DNA from: Volutella citrinella
Lineage: Eukaryota; Ascomycota; Sordariomycetes; Hypocreales; Nectriaceae
Direction of reading: 5' to 3'
Assembly (NCBI GenBank): GCA_034401135.1
Contig: JAWZSP010000006.1
Span: 3,844,001 to 3,908,000, forward strand
Length of the DNA stretch: 64,000 bases
The notes under the pieces are model-generated. The model saw nothing but the letters and a program-made list of their open reading frames with translations, was not told where the DNA came from and made no database searches. The position numbers and the translations under genes were made by a program. This document shows positions 1-13,500 of the stretch, one piece after another (the stretch's first letter is position 1; every line of letters starts with the position of its first letter).

Positions 1-3000
1 TACAAAGATGGGGATTTTCCAGGTGCAAACCTGCCGTTTACCACACCTTCACTTGACACTTCTCCTTCTGGCGAGGATTTACCAGCGGTGGCTGGCCCAT
101 TTCTTGGGGATATGGGGTCGGCATGTCGGGGCGCTGATCAACAGTGGCGTTTGACCAGGGGCTGGCCCCAGGACTGGCCTCGTGAGGGCTCGTCGTGGTC
201 TGACTTGGGGTGGAAGGCCCAGGAGCTGGTGCATCTTGCTTCTGCATCCCACGATCTTCCCGTCCAGTCAAGCTGCCGCCCACGCACAGCTCTCGGCCAG
301 CCCCCAATGCACCTGATCCTGGGTGCGGCTTGAGCGCTCGCATTGGACGCCACATCCCGCCCGACCTCAAGCGCCTTGCCGCGCACCCAGGAGAGGGAAA
401 CAGTGAAGAGGTGCGTGCGTGAAAGGGGAATCTTCGCCGCTTTCATTATTTACTTTCCTTTCCTTTTCTTCCTTGGTTTTTTTTTTTTGGTCTTGCGAGC
501 TTTGGGTAAACCTGGCTTATATGGAACTGGGCGGCATGGAAACTGGACCGGACTGGCAAACTTGCATTTTCAGGCATCGGCGGACACTCGTAAAGAATCA
601 GTCGCAAGAGTGGGCATGGAACTGGGCGCGGAAATCAACGGAATTTGGGACGGAAATACACTCTTGCATATCTGTATGTACTGTACAGCACGGCGTTTCT
701 TTTACATTTATCCTATTTGTGCGCAGACTCGATTGTCTTTGTACGTAGCATAGGCTCATTCCGGGCGTCACAATCGGCGGTCGTGTGGGATGGGGAACTA
801 GGATTAGCATCAGGGAACTACGAGAGTTCTAGTTAGAGGCATTCCCTCAATGGAGACCTACACGGGCACACACATTGCCAACGTTGCGTGAAATGCAAGT
901 GCCGATAGCCACGGGTCGTCGTGTGACGCTGCGGTCTTGGGTGCGAGCGGGGAACAGAGCGGCTTCGATAGGTGGGCGAGGAGGGCCCATCACGACCACC
1001 GCAGCCTACTGCAGCAGCCGCAGCAGCTGTTGCTACCGCCTCCACACTTAACCACAGTCCTTATTCCGGCCGGAGGTTTAAAAGGACTCCCTGTCCACGT
1101 GGGCGTCATGACATGACGGCCGCACGCACGCTGGGCGGTGGAGCTGCGTGGTGCAGCGAGCGGGGCGGCGAGAAGACGGCGGCGCGTGTCGTCCTAGACA
1201 AGCCAGGGCGCCAGAGAAGAAGCAGGCAGGTAGGAAGTACAATCCGTCGAGCCTGTGGTCTGTCATGGCTTCCCCAGGCCTAGCAACAGAGTAGGAAGGT
1301 GGCCAGTGGTGGCTCACACTCCTTGGCGCGCGAGGCGGCATGTGTGGCGGCGGCTGTCTCGTGATTGGGAGCTGCTGGGGGACGCAGGGACTTGAAACTT
1401 GCTCGACATCGAGCATGGCTTGCTCGCCTTGACCAAGAAAAGGAAATAGCCCAAGCCCACCCGGCCAGATGATAGATCCGCCAGACAAGCCACCGACCAG
1501 GCTTGTTCTCACTTTCCTCTCAGCGCGCGGACCATCCATGCCTCCCTCTGCAATTCCCCACTCCTCTCTCCCGTCTTTCTTCGTCTCGTGGTCCTGGGTG
1601 CGGTGCGTGGCCCGGTGGGGAACAGGTTTAATGTCCATGGACCGGCCGCTCGTGGGATAGGTCTTCCACCGCAAGTGCGCAGTAGTAAGGTGTGCCTCTG
1701 CGCGGTACGGGGGACCATCTTCAGCGTCATGACGGCGATAAATCCGCACTAATTACTCCGCACAGCGGGGGCCATAACCACCGCCCGTCCACCATCAAAT
1801 CGCATTAGCACCTGCTTGATAACAAGCCTCGCAAGCTCGGTAGATCCGGCGCAATCCTCCGGCCGCCAATTGGGCGGGCGAAACTATCAGGGACGGCTGG
1901 ATCATCACGAGGCTCAACTCGAAAGTCTGGCTCGTTCATGGCGTACGACTCTGACGGCATCTGGCATACGAATATGCGGACTCAATGATACCCTGAGCCA
2001 AAGCACACACGCCCGCCTTGATGGGCTTCTTTCTTGCCGGATGCCATATTCTATCGCCGCCGTGTCCCCCTTGCTGGTCATGATGGAGCGAACGCCGTCC
2101 AATATCTGAACGACTGCCAGAGCTTGTCCATCATGAACCGGGACCAACCAATGCCTTCCCTGCCTCGCTGCCCTACTTTTCAATGCACCTGCTTTCTTTT
2201 TTTGCGCCGCAGATCCTGTTTGCAAATCCCCATCCCATCTCGCCTCGTCGCCTCTTACATTGGCCGTCTTGGGATCGTGCATTCTGTATGGCGTATCCGC
2301 ACTGTAGCATCAGACCGCCTGCATGTCCAATGCAATGCACAGCACCATGTGCCCGCCCAGGATGCACTTCCCTCGTCCATAAGCTGACCGAGCCCAGCTG
2401 CAGTGCGACGCTGGTCTGTTGCTTGTTGGTTCGTCGCTGGCTGGCCATCCGACTCTCTCGGTCTATTCCATTCCTCCTCGCTCCAGTGGCCCAACCAGCC
2501 GCCTGGTTCCCGCCAGCCAGGCGCCCTCCATGCCACAACCCGCCGTCCGGGGGGGGCTAATACAGCGGCCCGTGGCGCTCTCCCGCCCCGGCGTGGCGGT
2601 GTTGGTTTAGGCCTTGCGCGGCTTAGCGCTCCTGGTGCTCGCCACTGGAGGGGCCAGAGAAGCCAGACGGGAGCTTCAGAATAGCCGTTCGCTCCCGTTG
2701 CCGTAATTAACGCTTTTAGTCAACGACCCGGCACTTTAGCTTCGTGGATGAAGAACGCGGAGTCAAGTCCGTCGAGGTCATAATTCGCCAACGAAATTGA
2801 ACACATCCCATACCCCGGCGAACTGGAACGTATAGGCAGGCAGCACGGAGGATCGCACCGCCCCAACGGGTTGGGATGTTGGCATCGTGCGGGGCCATGG
2901 TGAACCCTGAGAGTCCATCATTGCATGTCACTGCCCGGGAAGTCACCTGGAGCCGGCCAGTGGCTTAATTGTCTCTCTCTCACACTCTATTTTTCCAAGC

Positions 3001-6000
3001 CGGCCAGCTTCGAGGGACAGGCCAGAAATTCCCCTAGGGACCTAAGAAATCGGGCACCGAGTAGCCGTAGTGCACTGCATGCACAATCCTGCTGCACAAC
3101 ACCGCTGAGCCATCACCAAGAGGTTCCTCACGGCCGGTGTGCCAAGTAACGGCCAGCACAGAGTGGCATGAGACAGTCCTTTCCGGGGGTGTAAATACCG
3201 TCGGCGCCGGTTCGCAACGTGCGGCCGCTGCTAGGAGGAATAGTAACAGTAGCCGTGCTCAAGATACATCCATAGCTTCAGGCCAGGCCGCCACGATTCG
3301 CGCCAGAGCCCCGATGCGCGGCTTCTATTCGCCGGCACCCTTATGGGGTTTCGATGATGGCGTCGACTCAAACCAAGTCCGCGGACGGCGGCGCGCAGAC
3401 AGATGGTGCTCGAGGCATCTTGGGGCTCGTACTCTGTCAGATCCATGCTGCTGATCATGCCCGCATCCCGATGGTCTTGTTTTCTCTATTTTCTCTTCTT
3501 TCATGTCTCCACCGCCGGCTGTCCGGTGCATCGTGACAACCACTTACTCGTGCAACGCTCGTGAAAGACAACAGGCGGTCATAATCCGCACCTCGCCGCG
3601 GCGAGAAGAGCTGCCGTCGTATTCCGCTCTTGACGCCCCCGTGGGCTGCCCAATAGCCCCCGTCCTTATGCGCAGTCCGTACGTACCAATGCAGCACCTG
3701 CATCTCAATCTGAAATTGCTTCTTCCGAGCCCTCAAACTCGGCCACCGTCAAGCCTTCAGCGCCCTTCGCCCGCCTCAGTCCATTGCCCCTGGCTCATGC
3801 CGCTACTGCACCAGCGAACGCCACAGCCCTATCCCTATACATAGTACATGAAGCAGTATTACGGAGTACGCGTGCCCTAAAAGGGCAGGCTTATTGACCC
3901 AAACCTGACCAAGCAGCGGCCGATGGGCTTGCTTTTTCGGCCACCCTCACCCGGATGGGTGACTCTCATGGGAATTGGGACAAAAGGGTGTTTGGATGGC
4001 CATGCTCACGTTCACTCTGGCCCCACGCACGCCGCGGTGCGGGCCATGCATCTTGCTGGCTTGCCGCGATTATGCCACCTGCTGCTCGGGCCGGGAATGA
4101 ACTTGTTTTCCCAATATCATGACAGCAATGATGGTGTTCAGAGATCCAGGCGGCTGTGAATTGCCTTTTAGCCGCGCTAAGAGTCAGGTCCGCAGCCGGC
4201 ATCAAGAAATACCTTGCACACCATGCCTAATGCTACAGCGCGTGGAGCCTGACTGGCCAGCAGCGATACCAGGAACAGTACAGTAATACAGTAGACAGAC
4301 GCTCGGTTACCACAGACCACCCGACCAGGCCCAGGTTGGTATCCCGACCATGCTTCCGGCGGTGGCGGCGAGGATTGAGCAAGTTCCATGTCCAGGTGAT
4401 TGATTGCCGAACGTCGTGCTGGGGTTGAGGCGGCATCGCACGCAAGCTGGACCGCTCATAGGCGGTTGTCGCAAGAGCGCCAATTCTTGGCAACACGGCT
4501 TGGCAACACACCATGCCAGGCTCCCTACCCTCCAGGCACATGCTTCATGCAAGGCTACTAGCCTTTGGGCTTTGGTCCCCTACGGCTAACGCAAGCCCAC
4601 TGAGTCGGCACCAAGCCCTGCCGCCCCTTGCAAAGACCCATGCCGAGTCAGGGTGGCTCGCACGTGCTGCCATTGTCGCCCTCCTGGCGCGTGTGTGAAG
4701 CGCCTCGCGCGGCGGTCGTCCCTACACTGTTACAGTGCCCAGGCGAGCTATGCAGCCCTGTTGCAAGCCAGCTTCTACTCTCGTCGACTGAGCAGTCTGC
4801 CACTGTTGGTTGCTTTGTCCAAGACGAAAAAGGCGGTGGCGATGACGACTTTGGCCCATCAAGCCAAGTCGCAGAGCATCTCGTTATCGATACATAATAG
4901 ATTCGCGACGTGGGGTGAAGACGTGGGGTGGTCGGGGGGACGCACCCACACCCACGCCATTCTGTTGCCAGTTGTAATAAATTCTTGATGGTCCTTGGGG
5001 CTAACAATGCTGGCTGGCTGCTGGTGGGTGCGGGCCGGTCCTCTCTCATATCATGATATCGATATCGTGCCCTCCACGGCTGGGCTGGCTGGTTGCGTGA
5101 CAGAAGCGCGGATAGATTAGCTCAATGTGACCAAGCGAGCATCGGAGCAACAGCCATCGGGCCATCCACCAGCTGCCGCTGACCGCCGCGCTTCGTCAGC
5201 CTCGCCAATCCCAGGACAGGTCTGATTAGAAGCCGGAGATACTTGCTTCCAATACGTAAGCGGTCTCCTTTTTTGGGGCTGCTCTGACGATAGAGGGTGT
5301 TTTCGCAATTTCAATCACGGTTGCAACTCATCCTCCTGATAACGACCCAATCGCAACAACCGGACTGGCTGCATTGCCCTCCGAAACCTTGTCATTCAAC
5401 CAGCTGATCGCTGCTCGCTGCGTCCCTGAGTCCACTGGAGATTGGGGCATCCCCTCGGGGGTTATCATACCCCTTAGTTGTACGCAGTGGTCGATGCAGC
5501 CCTGCACCGACGTCGCAGACCCGCGGAGTCGCTGGGCACTGCGCAATCCAACGCCCCAATACGGCTACACTCCTCATACTAATTTGGTGAAGCTCATTTC
5601 CGAAGCGGGCACTCAGCCAAGCATTCTGGAATATCCGCCATCGTCACCCCCGTTGCCCGTCTGTCGCTGTTTTGACCTGCGCGGGTCAAACTTGGACGAT
5701 CATAGCTCGAGCGCGCCCTGTTGAAACACGGTTTGGGATGCGCCTGGCCCTGACCGTTGAGTTTCGCTTGCCAAAAGAGAATGGGGCTAGGAAATTAGCG
5801 TCATGATGCAAGACACCACCGGCAATAACCACATTGACGTATCAACTTTGCTATGTGTCCCTTTGTTTTTTTTTCCTGTTTATCAATGTGTGAACGTTGA
5901 TATCATTTCGAGTAGTCATTTCGGTGGCTGGACCTTGTCATAATGCGCTTTTTGTCGCTTCTTGTGACCAAGATATCTGGGTACCCACCAGGCTCGTGCT

Positions 6001-9000
6001 CGTGGCCGGCGGCACACATGCAAACCACCCCACGTTTTGGCCGTCACAGCTGAGCCCGGTGGCGCGGGATGCCAGAGACGCGGCTGGATGTTGCGCGGGA
6101 ATCGCAACCTTCGCAACGGGGCGTGATTTGCTACGCGGCTGCGCCAAAAGTTGCGACATTGTCGGCTTCCTATCGCGTGCTGAAGCCTCTGCCTGTCGAC
6201 ATGGCTGGCGAGGGACAAAAGTGCTCCATCCTTGGCGCGGACCTGGAACCCGGACATCCTTCGCTCCCCACATCGGTTTGCGGACCCTGGGTGCTTGCGT
6301 GCTGGGAAACCCCCAATCCAGACCTTGTTCACCGAGTTTCCTGCTTGAGTCCCAGCGCCGATTGCCCCAGCAGTGCTCATTTGGACGGCGAGCGAGGTTC
6401 CGGGCTCGCTTGGGTGTGCGGCCCACGTTGTCGCGCGCCCCCAGATTGCCAGCCCCGGAAATGGGCAAGAAAACGTGGAGGGGGAGGTGTTGCGACAGTC
6501 CGAATGCTACTGTGGCGTATCCTGCTCCGACCGAGGAAGAGACGGGGGCGTTTTGCAGCCGCTGTCAGGCTCACCGAGGCACCACGAGCAGCCGGGTTGC
6601 AATGGTGGCGGCCAACCTCGAGGGCGTCCGAGGTGATTCAAGGTGATTCAATGTGATTCAAAGCAACTCGGGAACCCTCCGGGCGCGCAGTGATGAGGCG
6701 ATTGGCCTGTGGGCAGGCGAGAGGCGTCCATCCAGCGCGTGCTGTGAGCTCTCTTCTTGATCACACTGGCGGTTGCGTCACCCAGTCCTATGCGCTGGAA
6801 GCTGACACTCCGATTCTATTTTTTGCGGGGTGTCGTACTGTCTCAATGCACTCAGACCGTCAGCACCTCATCGGCCCCGTTGACATGCAGCTGGCACGGG
6901 CCCATTATGGTGCCTGTTGCTCGATGTGATGCGTGGCATTGGGGTTTTGGGGGTTCCTCTGACTCGAGGACTCGGTGGTTCAGGGCTGTTACAGCCGACA
7001 TTGCGAGGATGATGCTTGCTCCTCAGAGCTCGACAAAGCCGGCGGAGCCCAGGGGCAGGGCAGGGTGATGCTCTGTTGAGAAGATTCGCATTCAGGAATG
7101 ATTAACCATATTAGCCGACGCGGGCTTGGGTCGTATTCAAGGCGAGGCCTTCCCAGTGGTGTCTTCCCTCGCTGTGGATGCAGCGGGTGTGTCCCTTGCC
7201 CTGCGAGCGACACGCCGACGCAGGGCAGGACAAGCCAGGGAAACCCGGCCGCCCGCTTAAGCGCATACGCAATGCCTGCCAATAATGAATATTCCCCTAG
7301 CCGCATAGGCTCCCGCCCCGATACGCCGGCGCCGCTTCAAACGGCTGCAACTCATCAACCTTGAACTGCATTTCCTATCTCGGCGACTTGCAGGCGTCAC
7401 GGACACGCCAAGCTCGACCCGACTCGTGGTGCATCTGCCCACCAAGCTGTCAAATGCCATCAGAGAAGCCTCGCAGAAGCCTCGGGACCCGCTCCGTTGA
7501 GGCACTAGGTCGCCTGCCCAAGGGATGACTTCCCGAAGCGGCACGTCGCAAACCCGCATCTGTCCACATCCACGGCGTCCACCTGATGATGCTATTCCTT
7601 CCGATTCTCGCCAGCAGCACCCCCGAGCGAATCCTCCGGCTTGTTGGGCCTTTTCCTCTTGTTCGTAGGGGGTCCGCCTAGCTACCGTCCAGCCGGTTTC
7701 TCAGTACATCCCCGCCCCCGTGGTGTGAAATGGCGCCGAGCCTGCCCCCGACGCCCGAACCAAAAGATCATGGATCATGTCTTGTTACACAAGCAAGGAC
7801 GACCACGCGCTACCGCCATCGCCGTCGACATGTCAAGCAAGTCCCAAGGAGCCCCGTTTGCCCCTTTGAGCCCCATTTGCCCATCGCGGCAACCAGTCAG
7901 CTTGGGCAGCAATTGAAACGTGATGGCCGTGTCATGCCACTACCATCGACGCCGCCAACCTGCGTCAAGATTCTCCGATGCTCCGCACCAAGATCTACCC
8001 CCGGCAGCCCAGCGCCTCACCCCCCTCCCCTACCCCAACATGCGTGTACCCGCGCACGCCGCTGGGCATGTGACTTGGGATGTCGGGGACGAGGCCGATG
8101 GGAGTGGTTGGGCGTTTTGAGGCGTTTTGCCTCTGGGCTGCAATCTATCGATTTGATGCAGTCGTCTTACCAACTTCCCACCAGCCTGGACAATGGCTCT
8201 GAGCCGCAATAGCGCACCCATAGTCTGGCGGCTGCTCCCAAGTCTCATATCCTGGCTCCATGGATCTTCGTGCCCAGAGTCCTACGCTCTACCCCCAAAA
8301 CCCATCGCATCTCATCCCTCAGCAGATGTGCAGTGGCGAAAATGTCCCCTGTCTATTTGAAGTTGTTTGCTCCCGCCCAAGCCATCTCTCAGCCCGCCTT
8401 AAAATGGCGGCCAGTGTGCCGTGTGAGTCGCGCCAGGCGTCATCTGCCGGAGTCCCTGCAGATCTGCGTGTCAAGATCAGCCTCGCAACCCTAATCGAAA
8501 TGCGGCATCCTGCGCGCAGCTGAATGAATAATGCGACAGCGAAACCAACTCTTGGTTGGCTGGGTTGTCACCATTCATGCTTGGTCAACCGCCTTCGGAC
8601 TGGCATCGACAGCGATCCTGCTGGATGTGTTACATGTGATTGGTCTGTTGGTTCGTTGGTTGTTTGCTGAGCATATGCGCCTTGCCGTACAGAGTAAGCC
8701 GCAGAGCAGGATCCCAGCTCCAATGCACGCAATATGGGTGCTTGTCTTTAAGCAAACGGTTACTAATAGGCACCTTGTCAGTAGTTGATTTGCATGCATC
8801 TTGATTCACTAGCACCTCAATGCCGTGTGTGATAGCTCGCTTGGCAAGGCGCGATTGCCGACCATTGTCATAAAGTTATTTGCTACGATTGGCCTCCCGG
8901 ATACAATGGCGCTCGAGTGCGGCCGCTTCATCTCGCCCTGGACTCGGAGTCCGATGGCGGTAGCCTGAGATGGAGCAAGCTGCATAATGCAGCGAGGCAA

Positions 9001-9364
9001 ACCAGATGCCGATGAGATCTACCATACCAAGTCGCGAGTTGCGGCACCAACATGCCGCTTTCGGATGCAATCACATTGGGCCTCATGTTGTCTTGATTCA
9101 TTAAATGTCCAGCGACCGGGCACATAGATCTTGCGGCGATCATGGCCTTTGCATCTTGAGAGGCACAAGGCCCTTCGGACATTGTTGGTGGAAAACTCAC
9201 ATCAACAGAGCAGGGAATGGATGTTGACGGTGCCACAGCCTGGCGCTTTCATTGCCGTTCCAATCTTGCACAATGCATGGTCTAGCTAGTCCGGAAAACC
9301 GGCATCGAACCCAACTATTGACGCATTGCTTGATTCAGCCTTTTGTCATGACAATGGTTGCCGC
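1..9364. other. Gene-free stretch, 9.4 kb
   Basis: I can support no gene here. ORFs up to about 250 codons occur on both strands and several frames at once, for example around 5.9-6.65 kb, as expected by chance in GC-rich DNA. None has a family motif, a signal peptide with a plausible downstream protein, or introns that join coding-looking segments. The only structures seen are a three-unit 10-bp tandem repeat at 6631-6662 and overlapping short palindromes at 5048-5066. An orphan or non-coding gene cannot be excluded. Confidence 0.6.
6631..6662. repeat. Short tandem repeat, three 10-bp units
   Basis: Three consecutive copies of a 10-base unit of the form A(G/T)GTGATTCA lie head to tail. The third copy differs by one base. 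No gene is supported around it. Confidence 0.8.
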
Positions 9365-10532
9365 TCACTCCTGTTTGCGGTGAATCGCTTCACCCAAGGG
9401 CTCTCCACAAACCACACTCCCATCAGGTAGAATCTTCTCCGTCTGCCTTACGCGGGCCAACACGAACGGGTATGCCAAATCGCAAAGAGTGGCGGTTCCA
9501 ATCAAGGCTACTCCAAGGGGATGCAGCACAAACCCGTGAGCCTCCGGCCAGTACCACCACAGCAAGATTGATGTGCCGGGGAGTCCTACCAGCGTGCCAA
9601 CAAAACGGCAGAACCTAAGATTGTGGAAGAAGTGTTAGCGTAGCTCTCAGCTCGTGGCACGACGGCAGCTAGATGGCTTGCGTTGACCCGCATGCGCCTC
9701 TCGTCACAACGGAACAGGCGGCTTTGATCCTAGTGGTCTAACCGATCTCCCGGGAATGTGATTTCACGCCCACCCCTAATCAATTCAACAAGCTGCAAAC
9801 TGCAGCATCGTGAACTAATAATTTGCCTGCCGGTGAAGCCGTCCTGGGCTGAAGACTGCGGGACAAACAATGCCGCTGCAGCCACGCCCATGTACACAAT
9901 CGGGGTGGTTCTCATATGCAATTGAGAGAGAACGTAATAATCGAGGGAACTCACCAGATTGCATAGCTTTGTCCGCCAGAGTGGCCCCGTTGGAGCAGCA
10001 TAGCCAGAGCCGCGACGCTGAACATGGACTGCGCGGCGCCAGCAGACCAATAGGCCAGCTCGGTCGTGTCGCGCGCCTCCAGGCCTTTCCAGTTCTTGCC
10101 CCATTTGACGCCATAGCCACGGTGCGGTTCCTTAAGCCACCACCAGACAAAGCCGGCATTGCTAAGCGCGCCGAGCACAAAGGTGACGCCCAGGATGAGT
10201 TTGATGTTCCGGGCGACCAAGGGCTGGGATGCAAAGGACTTCGGCGCCGTCTTCAGGGTCGCGTAGAGCACGGGGATGTCGAGGAGCAACCACATGACGA
10301 AGCCAAAGTACTCTATGGGCGCCTCGCAGACCCAGAACGCGTAGACTACCTCCCATGACAGATTGACGCCGAGGGCGAGCAGCGGCGCGGGCGTGTCGTT
10401 TGTAGCCAGCGACCGTCTGACCATGAGCACGTAGGCCGCTAGCCAGAAGGTGATGCCGGTCCCGAGGAAGACGGTGGATGCTGGCACAAGCCATGCTGGG
10501 GCCGTTGCGGGTGCGATGTCGGTGGAGCCCAT
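9365..10532 (-). CDS. Pyr4/PaxB-family integral-membrane terpene cyclase
   Basis: Exons are 10532-9955 and 9614-9365, with a 340-bp GTGAGT...TTAG intron; the protein has 275 aa. The splice restores the conserved run SYAIW|FCRFVGT, which belongs to this family. Family members are small seven-helix ER proteins that protonate and cyclise (epoxy)prenyl meroterpenoids or indole diterpenes. Visible hallmarks are NLSWE (Glu61, first proposed acid), LLDIPVLYATLK (83-94), the QRGHSGGQSY loop (181-190) and CDLAYPF with Asp238 (second proposed acid). Repeated hydrophobic segments span most of the chain. The start is the only in-frame Met before the first helix. No prenyltransferase, GGPP synthase, FAD monooxygenase, P450 or PKS lies in the gene-free DNA on either side, so the substrate is unknown. 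A non-catalytic homologue is possible. The family assignment is firm; the activity is inferred. Confidence 0.87.
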
Positions 10533-13500
10533 TGCTTGGCTGCGCTGTGGGTGTTGTAGCTCTTGTATTTCCAGAGTTTCGCGACGGGTTCGAAAGATGT
10601 CGTAGAGGAACCTTCACAACCAGAGCCGCGGGTCTTTGAATCGCCAGGTCAAAGGGCTGTGCAACGTTGGATAATGAAATCTCAGGTCGAATGTGAGGGT
10701 TGTGTGGTTGAGCTGTCAGCAATGAGTACGAATTTCTACTTGAGGAAGGAGGGCTTGACTTGGCCATGCCACCCTAGACCTTCCCGTTTCACCAACGCCA
10801 ATCATGTGGGATAAAAAGCAAGTCAATCCCACGTAGGGTAATGCCAGCTTGGTATTTCTTCTATTAAGTTGTTACTGTCTCCGATATTGTATCTGCCCTC
10901 TGTAATGTGTAGGAACTAGTCGCGCCGTCCTGTTGCTCACCACTAGGCAGCCAGTCGCCATCAGTTGGGGGCTCACATGTGTGCCTAGGCAGATTCAGAC
11001 TCACTCGAGTCTTCAATACGTTTGTCAAATTCTGTTGCCTTTTTAAAAAAAAATGAGGAGTGGCGATCATAAATAGTGGACCGAAATGGCCAGGCCAGTG
11101 GTGGTTAAGACGAGGAGCGAGACGATGCATCACACTCGTGACTGCTTCGACAGAACCTGCATGTTTTTTAGGCCAGACTACCAGCAGACAAAAGCCAAAG
11201 GACAGCCTAAATGTTATTACTGGCTAGCATTGGATCTGGCCCAAGAGCCAAGATTTGTCAACTTTGCCTCTTCCGACAACGCAGTGTTGAGGAGTGGTCG
11301 GTTCGGTCGAAGGAATCCCTCTGATTCGGCGACATTGGATATGTTTCTCCATCGTTTGGATACCAGCACGTTGACCTTGACAGTATAGAAGAGGGCAATG
11401 CCTCTATGATCCCTCCGTAAGTAGTCCACATCCAACGAGGCGAGTCCTACATCGGGTTCTTGCGAACGCCATCGTCAATCTCCGCCTTCTGCATCGTAAA
11501 AGACGGCAACAGTTTCCTTGACAAAGTATCCGTATCCAAAGGATCGCTGCAGATGGCCACTGCAATGGGATATGAACAGAGTTCCTCTGCTAGATGTCTC
11601 CTCTTTGTCGAGTGCTTGAGGGGTCTGGCTGGGAAAGATGTGTTCCTTCACAGAGCAGAATAGGAAAAGGACGACTCGATGGACGGGGCTTGTGATGTCG
11701 AGTATCGAAAAAGTGTAATGATCCCAGCACATGAAAGGATGCGCGCTTCGGATGACCGTCCATCGATGCGTATTTCGAGTTGTCGAGACAGACCATCTGG
11801 AAATGGAGACAACTCGAAGTTATCCCAAACACGTTGGGCAGCAACTCGCAATGTAAGGGGTGGCAACTCGGGCTACTGCCTCATCAGACATAGACACAAA
11901 CGCCTGACCTGACACCGCCACCACCCGCAATCGTCCGCATATGGGGTCATTGAGTTTTGAGGTTTGTGTCGAGAGTGTTGACCGGTCTGGGTCCCATGCG
12001 AGGCCTCACACGCGTGTCAAGGGAACCCGATTATCGCTTCGTAATGCCTCGGCCATCATCCGGGAGCCAACCCTGCTCGAAGCCAAGCTCAAAGAGTCAC
12101 GAGGGCCCGGTGCCTGAGAAACCCGGCGCTGAGGGCCGTCGTGCATGATGGCCATGCAATATCCACCAAAGTCGACGGTGTTCAGGGTCTCGAGTCCCGG
12201 GTCATGGTTGTCGATGGAGGCTCGGTAGCCTAGGAATCACGGTCAGGACGTAATACTTTGTAACGCAGTTGAGCAATTAGTATCTAATCATTATCTATAT
12301 GAATTACATGTTTCCTAGGCTTCGTCTTGTCCAGCTGGTCCCTCAGTGGGCAGTTTGCGTTCAACCCACTTCCCAATTTTACCCCGTCGTGGAAGTGAAT
12401 ACCGGTTCCATAGATGCTGCGAACAGGACCGGCCCGGTTCTGTGACGAGATCGCTGATAGGCAGCATAGCCTCGCAAAGGGCTGAAGCCGTACGTAATGC
12501 TTAAGTGGACTGCGGAGCCCAAGGGGGCGGAACCGGTCAAGGGATCCCAAGATGGGGAGGCCGATGGCAATGGCCGTTTGGCGTTTCTTGGCCCCAGCTG
12601 GAACTTTTGGCTAGAAATTACGAGGCAGACGGTGAGATTGGATCCAATGCTAGTGTAAAAGTCGATTTTGTCGGTTCCTGTGATGAAGGGGGGGAGGCCA
12701 AGGCCATGTGCTGGCGCCGCGATGTGTGACCGTGAGGAGATCATGACCAACACTGCTTGGCACTTGGCAGAATCTTCCTGAGAAGCAGAGACCCGCCGCT
12801 GCATCAGACACGGCCGGTTCATGCACAAAATCACGCAGGAATGGGCATGAACTGGCTCTTGCTGCAGCAGAGGCTCGCCGGATCTGGCCGTGGCCAGCTG
12901 AAGAGGCTGAACAGGGAAGATGCCATAGTGGTCTGCGACCGTAGGACAGTATTACGTGGAGCAGCAGATGAAAAAAGATTAATGAGCACACACTATGGAG
13001 TCGGGCTGAGCTAAGTTGCATGGCAATAGGCATAAGTGATATTAGACGATGCCGCCATGACCACTACCGGTAGACCCCGGCTGGCGTCGCGGGATGGCTC
13101 GTAGGAGGAGCGGGAACAGGGGGCGCGGGGCAAGCGAAGAATTCTTGCCCAGGGCAATGGCAGTTTCTCGGGTGGACGGGCGAGGCGAGCGAGGGGGGGG
13201 AGCCTCCATCCAGTCCTTTGTGGTGTCATTGGGCGGACCGCTCCAACCGTATGATGATGATGGGCGGCACCACCGCAGCCTTTGAGAGGCTCCGTCGCCG
13301 GCACGGGCCCGGGGGAGAGACCCGCTCGGCCAGCAGGTACGCAAGGCGATCGGGGGCCTTGTTCTACACACTCGGTGCGCGGGAAACAGAATCTATGGCG
13401 CATGCCCTCGACATCTGCGACGCTGGGGTTTTTGGATCGGTCGCTTCACCCAAGGCCAAGGCGCCGATGCCCCAGAGGCCTTGGGGCATTGTTTGTGATG

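Noticed and set aside
1078..1749. 223-codon minus-strand ORF
   Set aside because: It is Arg/His/Pro-rich, has no motif, and overlaps ORFs in other frames. It is not distinguishable from chance.
5897..6646. 249-codon plus-strand ORF with overlapping minus-strand ORFs
   Set aside because: Four frames are open over the same DNA. There is no motif, no start context and no coherent hydrophobic pattern. This is expected for GC-rich DNA.
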